Source: Aliicoccus persicus_A (GTDB taxonomy: Bacteria > Bacillota > Bacilli > Staphylococcales > Salinicoccaceae). Taken from it: 22,969 nt of DNA. A program made the translations under genes and the position numbers. Of this stretch, positions 15,371 through 22,686 are shown one piece after another. Every line of letters starts with the position of its first letter. The stretch's first letter is position 1. The stretch is from NCBI GenBank assembly GCA_020741755.1, contig DYYI01000019.1, positions 1 through 22,969 of the forward strand. The letters are read 5' to 3'. Under the pieces are notes generated by a model. The model saw only the letters and a list, made by a program, of their open reading frames with translations, was not told the DNA's origin and ran no database searches.

Positions 15371-15600
15371 GTGTGCGGCACGACAAAATATCTGAGCTGC
15401 CGCACAGCTCGTAGCCAAAAGTGTGCGTCAAGTCCATAAAATCCAAGCTGCCGCACAGCAAGAAGCCCAAAGTGTGCGGCAAGTCCATAAAATCCAAGCT
15501 GCCGCACAGCAAGAAACCTAAAGTGTGCGTCAAGTCCGAAAAATCCATGCTGCCGCACAGCTAGAAGCCCAAAGAGTGCGACAAGTCCAAGAAATCCCAA
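15371..15600. repeat. Array of ~51-bp repeats with TGTGCGGCA / TGCCGCACA arms
   Basis: GTGTGCG recurs at 15371, 15421, 15472 and 15523, with a degenerate copy at 15574, giving periods of 50, 51, 51 and 51. Four right arms TGCCGCACA lie at 15398, 15449, 15500 and 15551. Left arms alternate TGTGCGGCA and TGTGCGTCA. Spacers carry AAGTCCATAAAATCC-like sequence. The fifth unit lacks a right arm and decays toward the folE2 terminator. Non-coding by appearance. Confidence 0.87.
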
Positions 15601-15619
15601 CATCCAGAACACTTAAACC

Positions 15620-15661
15620 AAAAAACGCCCGGTGATCTCATCACGTGAGACCTCCGGGCGT
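15620..15661 (-). terminator. Terminator of the pdxK-yojF-bshB2-folE2 operon
   Basis: Read on the minus strand, an 8-bp GC-rich stem (ACGCCCGG with CCGGGCGT; plus-strand 15625-15632 and 15654-15661) encloses a second small hairpin (TCTCA/TGAGA) and is followed by six T. It lies 14 bases after the folE2 stop. Confidence 0.9.
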
Positions 15662-15675
15662 CCAAAAATCAAATA

Positions 15676-16554
15676 TTACTTCGTATAACTCAATCGACTA
15701 AATGCGTCGTGCTGATGAATGCTTTCTTCGTTGCGGCACTCTAAATCGAATCCAACGATCCAGTCGAGCTCAACCAAATCATAAGCGATCAAGCGAATCA
15801 GGTCCTCAACAAATCGTGGGTTTTCATAAGCGCGCTCTGTAACGACTTTTTCATCTGTACGTTTCAAAATTGGGTACAGCTGGCTTGATGCGTTGATTTC
15901 CAAAATTTCATAGATGATTTCTTTATGATTTTCCGGAGCACCTACTTCAGGATCCACATCAATAGACACTGTCACCACACCGCGTTGGTTGTGTGCACTG
16001 TACTCACTAATTTCTTTTGAACATGGGCAGAGTGTTGTCACTTGTGCAGCCATGCTAAATGTTTGGAATTCTACTTCGCTCTCACTCTTCCGCATTGAAT
16101 ACGCCACATCAGCATGTGCGTATGCATCAAGCTTCGTCACTGGGCTTGGCTTATTGAAATACCACTTCGTGTCTACGGATAACTCTGCAGCGTCTTGAAC
16201 CATACGCTCACGCAGTACATCCAATATTCTACCCACAGTATCGAAATCAAGTTGAATGCCGTTATCATTTTCACTTTGCAGTGATTCTAAAATTCGGCTC
16301 ATGTTGATGCCTTTTTCGTCGCGCTCTAGACTCGTCGATAATTCAAACGTACCGACGGATTGGAAATCGCCGACTTTGACTGGATAGCTCAAGTTATTAA
16401 TTCCAACAGAATCGACTTCAAACAAAAAGTCTTTCTTCGTGCTTTGCAAGTCTGCCATCTCGTGTTTTTCTTTAGGTTTTGTGCCTTCTATTGGATCGAC
16501 TGAACCAAAATGTTTAAAACGACCTTCTCGTGTCGTCAAATCAAATTCATTCAT
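15676..16554 (-). CDS. folE2: GTP cyclohydrolase IB (FolE2)
   Basis: First step of tetrahydrofolate synthesis: GTP to 7,8-dihydroneopterin triphosphate, by the metal-flexible type IB enzyme used when zinc is short. The 292 residues match S. aureus FolE2 closely as I recall it, including N-terminal T-R-E-G-R-F-K-H-F-G-S-V-D-P-I-E-G-T-K-P, active-site L-C-P-C-S-K-E-I-S-E-Y-S-A-H-N-Q-R-G (Cys176), and C-terminal C-R-N-E-E-S-I-H-Q-H-D-A-F. GAAGGAG lies eight bases before the ATG at 16554. It is the last gene of a four-gene minus-strand group, 16 bases after bshB2. No Zur-type site is evident at the head of the group. Confidence 0.97.
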   Translation of the reverse strand: MNEFDLTTREGRFKHFGSVDPIEGTKPKEKHEMADLQSTKKDFLFEVDSVGINNLSYPVKVGDFQSVGTFELSTSLERDEKGINMSRILESLQSENDNGIQLDFDTVGRILDVLRERMVQDAAELSVDTKWYFNKPSPVTKLDAYAHADVAYSMRKSESEVEFQTFSMAAQVTTLCPCSKEISEYSAHNQRGVVTVSIDVDPEVGAPENHKEIIYEILEINASSQLYPILKRTDEKVVTERAYENPRFVEDLIRLIAYDLVELDWIVGFDLECRNEESIHQHDAFSRLSYTK

Positions 16555-16570
16555 TTAATGTACTCCTTCA

Positions 16571-17236
16571 TTAAACCGTATAGCTATAAAAGCGTTCGTA
16601 TTTTAACCATTGATCAGCGAGCTCTTTTGCATCCTGTGTATCTGCTGCAAGTGACTCTAACAATGGACCGGTTTGTGATTTATGCGCAGCCATAATTTGC
16701 TTTTTGCGTTCTTCATAACCTTCTATATTCACGACGATATCAGGTTCTCCTAAATCGTCAAACGTATTGTTTGCGAATGCGACAAGTTGCAGTGATGGTC
16801 TTTTATCGGCATCGAGTGATGCAACGGCTTCGATTACTGCTTCTGCTGTCGCTTCATGGTCTGGATGCACGCTATATCCTGGATAGAACGAAATGATACG
16901 CGTTGTTCCAAGTTCAACAATCATATCACGAATGAGATTCATGAGTACACCAGGTTCTTCGAATTCGAGTGTTTTATCTCTAAAGCCTGGCAGTCGCATA
17001 TCTTCTATTCCAATTAATCGTGCACTTTCCTGTACTTCAGCTGCTCTAATTTTATAGAGAGATTCGCGTGTTGCAAATGGTGGAAACCCTAGGTTACGTC
17101 CCATATCACCATATGTCAAACATGAATATGTAACAGGTACGCCCATATCTCTATATTTACTCAATGTACCACTGACACCAAATGCTTCATCATCTGGATG
17201 TGGGAAAACGACGAGTACATGATTTTCTTTTTCCAT
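16571..17236 (-). CDS. bshB2: Bacillithiol biosynthesis deacetylase BshB2
   Basis: Zinc-dependent LmbE/PIG-L-fold deacetylase of 221 residues that removes the acetyl group from GlcNAc-malate during bacillithiol synthesis. Metal site P-H-P-D-D-E at 12-17 (His13, Asp16) and the second His region S-V-H-P-D-H-E are present. A-A-H-K-S-Q-T-G near the C-terminus is typical of BshB2. The gene follows yojF with 8 bases between; yojF-bshB2 pairing is also seen in Bacillus (yojF-yojG) and staphylococci. The ATG at 17236 has only an AGGATG-type site. BshB1-type deacetylases are the alternative, but the yojF linkage favours BshB2. Confidence 0.93.
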   Translation of the reverse strand: MEKENHVLVVFPHPDDEAFGVSGTLSKYRDMGVPVTYSCLTYGDMGRNLGFPPFATRESLYKIRAAEVQESARLIGIEDMRLPGFRDKTLEFEEPGVLMNLIRDMIVELGTTRIISFYPGYSVHPDHEATAEAVIEAVASLDADKRPSLQLVAFANNTFDDLGEPDIVVNIEGYEERKKQIMAAHKSQTGPLLESLAADTQDAKELADQWLKYERFYSYTV

Positions 17237-17244
17237 AAGACATC

Positions 17245-17604
17245 CTACTTTCTGAATGGTTGATGTGATAGTTCTAAAGCGCTCGCGAGTTTTCCCTGAT
17301 AGTTGAATCCATGCATGATGAATTCTTCTTCTTCATTGACGATAAAGTGCGTCAGGCCGATGACATATATCCATCCACCATTATCGAGCTTAATACCGAC
17401 GCGATACTGATCGTTTTCAGCAGCTTTAATCGTCGCTTCGACAATATTCACTTGAACATTGCGGACAAACGTACCAGCATTGAAAACTTCTTGATCCATG
17501 TGTGAGGCATACATACCGCTCGTGATTTCGACGTGAACATATGCGGGTTTATCTACAAATGCATCCAGTAATGATTGCACTTTATCTTGATTGATTGTCT
17601 CCAT
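17245..17604 (-). CDS. yojF: YojF family protein (DUF1806)
   Basis: A 119-residue soluble protein matching the DUF1806/YojF family by features such as P-A-Y-V-H-V-E, F-V-R-N-V-Q-V and the G-W-I-Y-V-I-G-L-T-H segment. The molecular function is unknown; constant linkage to bshB2 suggests a role in bacillithiol metabolism (inference from neighbourhood only). CAGGAGCAG lies just before the ATG at 17604. No signal peptide or membrane segment is seen. Confidence 0.88.
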   Translation of the reverse strand: METINQDKVQSLLDAFVDKPAYVHVEITSGMYASHMDQEVFNAGTFVRNVQVNIVEATIKAAENDQYRVGIKLDNGGWIYVIGLTHFIVNEEEEFIMHGFNYQGKLASALELSHQPFRK

Positions 17605-17621
17605 ACACTGCTCCTGATTAA

Positions 17622-18452
17622 CTATATTTTCTCCACTTCAACTTCGATTGTTTCAACTGAATTTGCGGCGCCGTGACGTACTGGGCCAACAAACGCGTTC
17701 ATCTTCCAACCGTTTTTAATTGCTGAAGTAACGAATGACTTTGCATCTTTAATTGAATCGAGGACAGACTTACCGTTCGCTAGGTTTGCTGTGATGGCAG
17801 CCGCGAAAGTACAGCCTGCACCATGATTATACGTTGAATCAATTTTATCTGCTGTTAAAAGGTAGTAGTCGGTACCATCAAAGTATACATCGACAGCTTT
17901 TTCACCAGCGATGTCACTGCCACCTTTAATGACCACATGTTTCGCACCTTTGTCATGAATCTTCTTCGCGATCATTTTCACTGCTTCGATTGTCTTTGGT
18001 GTTTTCTCACCGACGAGCTGACTTGCTTCAAACAAGTTTGGTGTAATCACCGTTGCATGTGGTACAAGGTGTTTAATCATAGCATCGACGAGTCCAGGGT
18101 TTAAAACTTCATCCTCACCCTTACATACCATAACAGGGTCAACGACAAAAAATTCTGCATTAGAATTTAGAAATGCTTGTTCACTCATCTGAATCACTTC
18201 TTCAGAGGGGAGCATACCTGTTTTAATTGCATCAGGACCGATAGATAACGCCGTTTCAATCTGATCTTTTACCGTATCTAAGTCGATTGGTGATACACGA
18301 TGTGACCACGTATCGGGTACCATTGAAACGATTGTTGTCAGGGCAGTGTACCCATATGTTTCATGCTCCTGGAAAGTTTTTAAATCCGCAGCGATTCCAG
18401 CACCGCCACTTGTATCTGATCCTGCAATTGTTAAAGTTTTCTTTAATCCCAT
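17622..18452 (-). CDS. pdxK: Pyridoxal/pyridoxine kinase of the ThiD-like two-cysteine type
   Basis: Ribokinase-fold kinase of 276 residues that phosphorylates vitamin B6 vitamers to make PLP. It resembles ThiD (G-S-D-T-S-G-G-A-G-I-A-A-D-L-K-T at 11-26), and automatic annotation may call it phosphomethylpyrimidine kinase. Two cysteines fall exactly at positions 110 (V-M-V-C-K-G-E-D-E-V) and 214 (H-G-A-G-C-T), the pair reported for the S. aureus pyridoxal kinase that traps pyridoxal as a hemithioacetal. G-A-G-C-T also forms the anion hole next to the catalytic base region. It heads a minus-strand group with yojF 17 bases downstream and is divergent from ung. The ribosome binding site is modest (AAGGTAGGT). 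Confidence 0.92.
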   Translation of the reverse strand: MGLKKTLTIAGSDTSGGAGIAADLKTFQEHETYGYTALTTIVSMVPDTWSHRVSPIDLDTVKDQIETALSIGPDAIKTGMLPSEEVIQMSEQAFLNSNAEFFVVDPVMVCKGEDEVLNPGLVDAMIKHLVPHATVITPNLFEASQLVGEKTPKTIEAVKMIAKKIHDKGAKHVVIKGGSDIAGEKAVDVYFDGTDYYLLTADKIDSTYNHGAGCTFAAAITANLANGKSVLDSIKDAKSFVTSAIKNGWKMNAFVGPVRHGAANSVETIEVEVEKI

Positions 18453-18506
18453 TCGTTCGACCTACCTTATACATTTTAATAAGAATTTTACTATAAACAC
18501 ATGCAT

Positions 18507-18535
18507 TTGACTAGATGTTTGCTTGACTGTATATT
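18507..18535 (+). promoter_or_regulatory. Sigma-A-type promoter for ung
   Basis: TTGACT (18507-18512), a 17-base spacer and TATATT (18530-18535) lie about 20 bases upstream of the ung start. Five of six positions match at each element. Confidence 0.7.
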
Positions 18536-18555
18536 CACTATGAAGAGGTGAAATG

Positions 18556-19209
18556 ATGGAATGGAGCGACGTTTTTAAAGAGATAAAAAGCCGCCTTGAT
18601 TTTAATGCGCTCAGCGAATTTTTAGAAAGTAAATATGCAAGTGGAGAAGTATATCCCGAGCGTGAGGATATTTATACTGCGTTTGAACTGTTACCCTTTG
18701 AAAAGGTGAAAGTCGTCATACTCGGCCAAGACCCATATCACGGCCCTGGACAAGCGCATGGGTTGGCGTTCAGCGTCAATGAGGGTGTGAAGATACCACC
18801 ATCACTCGTCAACATATATAAGGAACTCGAAGCGGATTTAAACATCAAGCGTAGTTCGGGTAACTTAGAGGACTGGGCGAAAAAAGGTGTGTTATTGTTA
18901 AACACGACGCTCACGGTCGATAAGGGGCAAGCCGGCTCACATCGTAAAATCGGCTGGGTACCTTTTACGGATGCAATCATTGAAGCGATATCTAAGCATC
19001 ATGAGCATGTGGTTTTTATCTTGTGGGGGAAACCGGCGCAGACTAAATCCCGACTAATCGATACAAGTAAGCATCTCATCATTCAAAATGTTCACCCATC
19101 ACCACTCAGTGCATATCGTGGATTTTTTGGCTCACGTCCATTTTCTGAAGTGAATGAATATTTGACGAAACATAATAAAACGCCGATAGATTGGAGCGAG
19201 GAGACTTGA
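18556..19209 (+). CDS. ung: Uracil-DNA glycosylase, family 1
   Basis: Removes uracil from DNA to start base-excision repair. 217 residues from the second of two adjacent ATGs (18556); the first, 18553, would add one Met. The second fits the GAGGTGA spacing and the M-E-W-S start I recall for S. aureus Ung. Motifs: catalytic water-activating G-Q-D-P-Y-H (Asp59), G-L-A-F-S-V, L-L-L-N-T near 113-117, and the DNA-intercalation loop H-P-S-P-L-S-A-Y-R-G-F-F-G. It overlaps the next gene at TTGA and begins a group with ywdI and ywdK, the same neighbours as in B. subtilis. Confidence 0.97.
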   Translation: MEWSDVFKEIKSRLDFNALSEFLESKYASGEVYPEREDIYTAFELLPFEKVKVVILGQDPYHGPGQAHGLAFSVNEGVKIPPSLVNIYKELEADLNIKRSSGNLEDWAKKGVLLLNTTLTVDKGQAGSHRKIGWVPFTDAIIEAISKHHEHVVFILWGKPAQTKSRLIDTSKHLIIQNVHPSPLSAYRGFFGSRPFSEVNEYLTKHNKTPIDWSEET

Positions 19210-19424
19210 AACAAAAAGTAATAGAGGCAATTACAGCAGAACTCTCGATGATAGCATCGAGTAACAAAGAGATGGACAAGCATATCTACACAATAGAAAA
19301 ACTACTAGATGTATTAAAAGAAGGGCAGTTCGAAGATGTACCGATACATCACGTTGAAGGCTTTGAACAAGCAGAAGAAGAAACGAAAGACGAAAATAAA
19401 TCAGATTCAATTTTTGATTTTTAA
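19206..19424 (+). CDS. Small DUF5327 (YwdI-like) protein
   Basis: A 72-residue acidic, helix-rich protein of unknown function. The K-H-I-Y-T-I-E-K-L-L-D-V-L segment and its place between ung and ywdK match the DUF5327/YwdI family of Bacillales. The C-terminal half (from about residue 40) is mostly Glu, Asp, Lys and Ser and probably disordered, ending S-I-F-D-F. The start is taken as TTG at 19206, which overlaps the ung stop (TTGA); GGAGCGAGGAG lies just before it but the spacing is tight. TTG at 19191 is the alternative and has no site. Confidence 0.75.
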   Translation: MKQKVIEAITAELSMIASSNKEMDKHIYTIEKLLDVLKEGQFEDVPIHHVEGFEQAEEETKDENKSDSIFDF

Positions 19425-19435
19425 GGAGAATTCTC

Positions 19436-19825
19436 ATGAAACAATGGATAATTATTGCAGCAGTTAGTGGATTTTTAGCAGTCGCACTCGGTGCTTTTGG
19501 TGCACATTTATTGGAAGGGCGTATTTCAGAACACTATTTAGGCGTGTGGGAGAAAGCGGTTCAGTACCAGATGTTCCATACGGGTGGTTTGCTTGCGATC
19601 GGTGTATTGCTTAACATCATGCCATCTAAACATTTGGTGCGTGCAGGTTGGTGCATGCTCGCAGGGATTATTTTCTTTAGTGGCTCTCTGTATATTTTAG
19701 CCTTAAGTGGAATCGGCATTTTCGGTGCCATCACACCGATCGGTGGTATATTATTCTTAACAGGGTGGGCATTCATTATCGTGGCGTTGTTAAGCCAGTC
19801 AAAAGACGCGGGAAGGGTCGCGTAA
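19436..19825 (+). CDS. ywdK: DUF423 family membrane protein (YwdK-like)
   Basis: A 129-residue protein with four predicted membrane helices (about 4-24, 47-62, 69-88, 97-119). The G-A-F-G-A-H-L near residue 20-26, the Y-Q-M-F-H segment and the P-I-G-G segment before the last helix are DUF423 hallmarks. Function unknown. AAGGAG (19423-19428) supports the ATG at 19436, 11 bases after the previous gene. Last gene of the ung group, followed by a strong terminator. Confidence 0.93.
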   Translation: MKQWIIIAAVSGFLAVALGAFGAHLLEGRISEHYLGVWEKAVQYQMFHTGGLLAIGVLLNIMPSKHLVRAGWCMLAGIIFFSGSLYILALSGIGIFGAITPIGGILFLTGWAFIIVALLSQSKDAGRVA

Positions 19826-19830
19826 TTAAT

Positions 19831-19866
19831 AGAGCATCTGACAAAAATTGTCGGATGCTCTTTTTT
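19831..19866 (+). terminator. Terminator of the ung-ywdI-ywdK group
   Basis: A 13-bp stem with one wobble (19831-19843 with 19849-19861) and a T run. It lies between convergent genes and might weakly serve the minus-strand side too. Confidence 0.92.
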
Positions 19867-19880
19867 ATTAAGTATTAGAT

Positions 19881-19973
19881 TTATCTTCTTCTCGTGTTGT
19901 TTTTTCCTTTAAATACTTTTCGAAGTATAAGTGGTAATGCGACGACCGCAATACGACGGATTAATCGACCCAT
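19881..19973 (-). CDS. Candidate 30-residue cationic small protein downstream of hemQ
   Basis: A short minus-strand frame reads M-G-R-L-I-R-R-I-A-V-V-A-L-P-L-I-L-R-K-V, then F-K-G-K and a poly-Arg end (R-R-R, stop). A GGGGG run lies seven bases before ATG 19973; another in-frame ATG at 19979 would add M-Y. It starts 57 bases after the hemQ stop, so it could be read from the hemQ transcript. A hydrophobic centre with basic ends suggests membrane association. I do not recognise a family and offer no function. The short length makes the call moderate. Confidence 0.5.
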   Translation of the reverse strand: MGRLIRRIAVVALPLILRKVFKGKNNTRRR

Positions 19974-20029
19974 GTACATGCCCCCAAATCTATTTTAAGT
20001 TTATGTACTTTTACCCAATATGAGGAAGA

Positions 20030-20779
20030 TTAACCCTGTACTTCAAAAAATGAATCCAAATCTGAAGCTTCTAATTTTACACCGACGAAGAAGTCTCCAA
20101 ACACGCCGTAACGTGCAGATGCTTCATCAAATCTCATTTCATAAACGATATGCTTGAACTGTAAAATGTCGTCTGAGAACAGAGTGACACCCCACTCATA
20201 CGCATCGAATCCAGTCGAACCAGTGATGAACTGTTTGATTTTACCCGCGTATTTACGGCCAATTAGAGAGTGGTCACGCATTAAACGCTTACGCTCTTCC
20301 ATCGGTAAGCTGTACCAGTTATCATTGCCTTCACGTTTTTTATCCATCGGATAAAAACAGATGTACTGTGAACGTGGTAACTCTGGATACAGTCGCGCAC
20401 GAACGAATGGATTTTCATAAGGATCTTCATTGCTGTCTTTCGATAAATAACTCCCTAACTCAAGAACAGAAACATATGAATAAGCCGGCTCTAAAAAGTC
20501 ACTAATTCGTAGTTTGTTTAACTCTAACTCAAGTGTATTTAACTCATCCATTGTTGGACGTAACATCCATAACATTAAGTCAGCTTTTTGACCTGTCATG
20601 TTATAAAATGCGTAACTACCTTCTTGGTTTCTATGGTTGTTTTCTAAACGGTTTAAGAAATCTTGTAACTCTTCGACCATCTCTTGATGGTTATCAACAA
20701 GTCTTAGTGATGACCAATCAACGTTATATAATAAATGGAGGCTATACCAGCCATCGAGTGTTGTTGCTGCTTCGCTCAT
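20030..20779 (-). CDS. hemQ: Coproheme decarboxylase HemQ (ChdC)
   Basis: Last step of the coproporphyrin-dependent haem pathway of Gram-positives: oxidative decarboxylation of iron-coproporphyrin III to haem b with peroxide. 249 residues of the chlorite-dismutase-like fold. Visible: start A-A-T-T-L-D-G-W-Y-S-L-H, catalytic Tyr143 in C-F-Y-P-M (Tyr145 in S. aureus), proximal haem His170 in M-R-D-H, and G-R-K-Y-A-G-K-I-K-Q-F-I-T-G-S. E-D-P-Y-E-N-P and F-D-E-x-x-A-R-Y-G are also family signatures. AAGGAGA supports the ATG at 20779. It is divergent from pta, as in S. aureus. Confidence 0.97.
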   Translation of the reverse strand: MSEAATTLDGWYSLHLLYNVDWSSLRLVDNHQEMVEELQDFLNRLENNHRNQEGSYAFYNMTGQKADLMLWMLRPTMDELNTLELELNKLRISDFLEPAYSYVSVLELGSYLSKDSNEDPYENPFVRARLYPELPRSQYICFYPMDKKREGNDNWYSLPMEERKRLMRDHSLIGRKYAGKIKQFITGSTGFDAYEWGVTLFSDDILQFKHIVYEMRFDEASARYGVFGDFFVGVKLEASDLDSFFEVQG

Positions 20780-20861
20780 AATTAATTCTCCTTTATATTA
20801 TGTTACGTTTATCTTAGCTTAATAATAGTCAATGTGTGATGAATAATTGTGTCTAAATCGG

Positions 20862-20867
20862 TATAAT
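20862..20867 (+). promoter_or_regulatory. Possible -10 element for pta
   Basis: A perfect TATAAT lies 25 bases before the pta ATG. No -35 element is visible at 16-18 bases upstream and there is no extended -10 TG, so either an activator is needed or this is chance. A start just downstream would leave a leader of about 20 bases. Confidence 0.35.
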
Positions 20868-20892
20868 TGGAATGGATATGAGGAGGTTAAAT

Positions 20893-21876
20893 ATGAATTT
20901 ATTAGAAGAAATTAAAACACAGCTCAAAGGTAAAAAAGTTAGAATAGTTTTCCCAGAAGGCACGGATGCACGCGTGCTACGTGCGAGTGTCAGATTGAGT
21001 GAGTCTGACTATGTCAGCCCGATTGTGCTTGGTAATCCGAATGACATTGAGGCACTAGCTAAACAAGAAGGCGTCGATACGAATCAACTGACGATTATTG
21101 ACCCGACAGATAATCCGTATACGGATGAACTTGTCCGGGCATTTATTGAACGCCGTAAAGGTAAAGTAAGTGAAGCTGAAGCACGTGAATTACTCACGCA
21201 AGTAAACTACTTCGGAACAATGCTCGTCTATACGAATCGTGCAGATGGACTCGTCTCAGGTGCAGCACTTTCAACTGCAGATACTGTAAGACCTGCTTTG
21301 CAAATTATAAAAACGAAACCAGGCATTTCTAAGACGAGCGGTATTTTCTTTATGTCACGTGATGAAGAACTTTATGTGATGGGCGACTGTGCAATTAATC
21401 CGACGTTAACAGCAGAAGAACTTGCGGAAGTCGCGACAGAAACAGCAAAAACTGCGCTTAGCTTTGGTATGACACCGAAAGTTGCACTGCTCAGCTTTTC
21501 AACAAAAGGTTCAGCGAAGACGCCAGAGACAGAAAAAGTTGTACGTGCCACAGAAATTGCACAGCAGACGTTGCCGGATATCGTCATCGATGGAGAGCTT
21601 CAATTCGATGCTGCATTCGTGCCAAGCGTTGCAGCGAAGAAAGCACCAGACAGTGCGTTAAAAGGGGACGCGAATGTCTTTATCTTCCCGAGCCTTGAAG
21701 CGGGAAATATCGGCTACAAACTTGCGCAACGTTTGGGTGGATTTGAAGCATATGGACCAATCTTACAAGGGTTGAATGCGCCAGTGAATGACCTCTCACG
21801 TGGCTGCAGCGAGGACGAAGTGTATTACTTAGCGTTGTTTACAGCGACACAAGCCCTCTCAGGTGCCGATGTTTAA
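20893..21876 (+). CDS. pta: Phosphate acetyltransferase
   Basis: Interconverts acetyl-CoA plus phosphate and acetyl phosphate plus CoA in the Pta-AckA overflow pathway. The 327 residues correspond to the short Gram-positive form, without the N-terminal DRTGG/AAA part of E. coli Pta. Visible: V-F-P-E-G-T-D-A-R near 21-29, G-A-x-x-S-T-A-D-T-V-R-P-A-L-Q, and C-terminal G-P-I-L-Q-G-L-N-A-P-V-N-D-L-S-R-G. AGGAGG (20881-20886) fixes the ATG at 20893; an in-frame ATG at 20872 has no site. The end overlaps lipL by 8 bases. Acetyl-CoA produced by Kbl is a potential substrate, but the genes are distant. Confidence 0.97.
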   Translation: MNLLEEIKTQLKGKKVRIVFPEGTDARVLRASVRLSESDYVSPIVLGNPNDIEALAKQEGVDTNQLTIIDPTDNPYTDELVRAFIERRKGKVSEAEARELLTQVNYFGTMLVYTNRADGLVSGAALSTADTVRPALQIIKTKPGISKTSGIFFMSRDEELYVMGDCAINPTLTAEELAEVATETAKTALSFGMTPKVALLSFSTKGSAKTPETEKVVRATEIAQQTLPDIVIDGELQFDAAFVPSVAAKKAPDSALKGDANVFIFPSLEAGNIGYKLAQRLGGFEAYGPILQGLNAPVNDLSRGCSEDEVYYLALFTATQALSGADV

Positions 21877-22663
21877 TCGGCAATGGGACTTTTACGGTGC
21901 GGGACTTTCGAAAGATCCCATGATGTCATTTGCAATCGATGATATGCTGCAAGTGAAGATTTCAGATGATGGCGTGGGTAAACTGCGGGCATGGATACAT
22001 GACAAATACGTTATTCTCGGATTGCATGATGCGCGCTTGCCGTATTTGGATGCGGGACTTGAGTATCTCCGTTCAGAGGGGTTCGAGTACATCGTCCGCA
22101 ACAGCGGTGGACTCGGCGTTGTTCTTGATGATGGTATATTAAATTTAAGCATCATCGTTGAACGTGATAAAGTGCTCGACATTGATGATGGATACGAAAT
22201 GATGTTCCATTTGGTGAAGGAAAGTTTCCCGGAATCAAATGTTGAAGCATATGAAATAGAGCGCAGCTATTGTCCGGGTTCATATGACTTGAGCATTGGC
22301 GGCAAGAAATTTGCAGGGATTTCACAACGTCGCATTCGTGGCGGTGTAGCTGTACAAATTTATTTGAGTGTCGAAGGTGCAGGGAGTTCTCGAGCAGAAT
22401 TGATGCGAGAATTTTACGCGCGCGCTAAGAACAATGCAGAAACGAAGTTCCATTATCCAGATGTGGATCCAAATCAGATGGCGTCACTGAGTGAATTGCT
22501 CGGCGTGGAAATCGATGTCGATGAAGTACTCGGTCGTTTGTTAGCGACTATTGAAGCTCAGGGTGGCATACTTTCAGAAATTACCGCTTTTGATGGATCG
22601 GATGTTAAAGAAATTGAGCATCAGTACAAGCGGATGATGGATCGTAACAAGGATATTGTGTGA
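21869..22663 (+). CDS. lipL: Octanoyl-[GcvH]:protein N-octanoyltransferase (LipL)
   Basis: Moves octanoyl (or lipoyl) groups from GcvH to E2 subunits of 2-oxoacid dehydrogenases in the Bacillus/Staphylococcus lipoate relay. 264 residues of the lipoate-ligase-like fold. The catalytic Cys135 lies in S-Y-C-P-G-S-Y-D-L-S-I, followed by G-G-K-K-F-A-G-I-S-Q-R-R, matching B. subtilis LipL around its Cys150; R-N-S-G-G at 77-81 is the usual lipoate/octanoate-binding segment. The start is ATG 21869 (GTG 21863 also possible), overlapping the pta end with no strong ribosome binding site, so translation is probably coupled to pta. LplA-type ligase is less likely given the cysteine motif. No terminator precedes the repeat array. 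Confidence 0.93.
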   Translation: MFNRQWDFYGAGLSKDPMMSFAIDDMLQVKISDDGVGKLRAWIHDKYVILGLHDARLPYLDAGLEYLRSEGFEYIVRNSGGLGVVLDDGILNLSIIVERDKVLDIDDGYEMMFHLVKESFPESNVEAYEIERSYCPGSYDLSIGGKKFAGISQRRIRGGVAVQIYLSVEGAGSSRAELMREFYARAKNNAETKFHYPDVDPNQMASLSELLGVEIDVDEVLGRLLATIEAQGGILSEITAFDGSDVKEIEHQYKRMMDRNKDIV

Positions 22664-22686
22664 TTTAGTCGGTGGAGTGTTGTTTT

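Noticed and set aside
15216..15600. Classical STAR element
   Set aside because: The arrays lack the GC-rich TNTGTTGNGGCCCN core I recall for STAR elements; only the intergenic tandem layout is shared.
15307..15612. Minus-strand open frame with a 17-residue repeated peptide (L-A-V-R-Q-L-G-F-Y)
   Set aside because: The 51-bp period is a multiple of three, so one frame stays open by chance. Start is GTG with no ribosome binding site, and the DNA conservation follows the palindrome arms, not codons.
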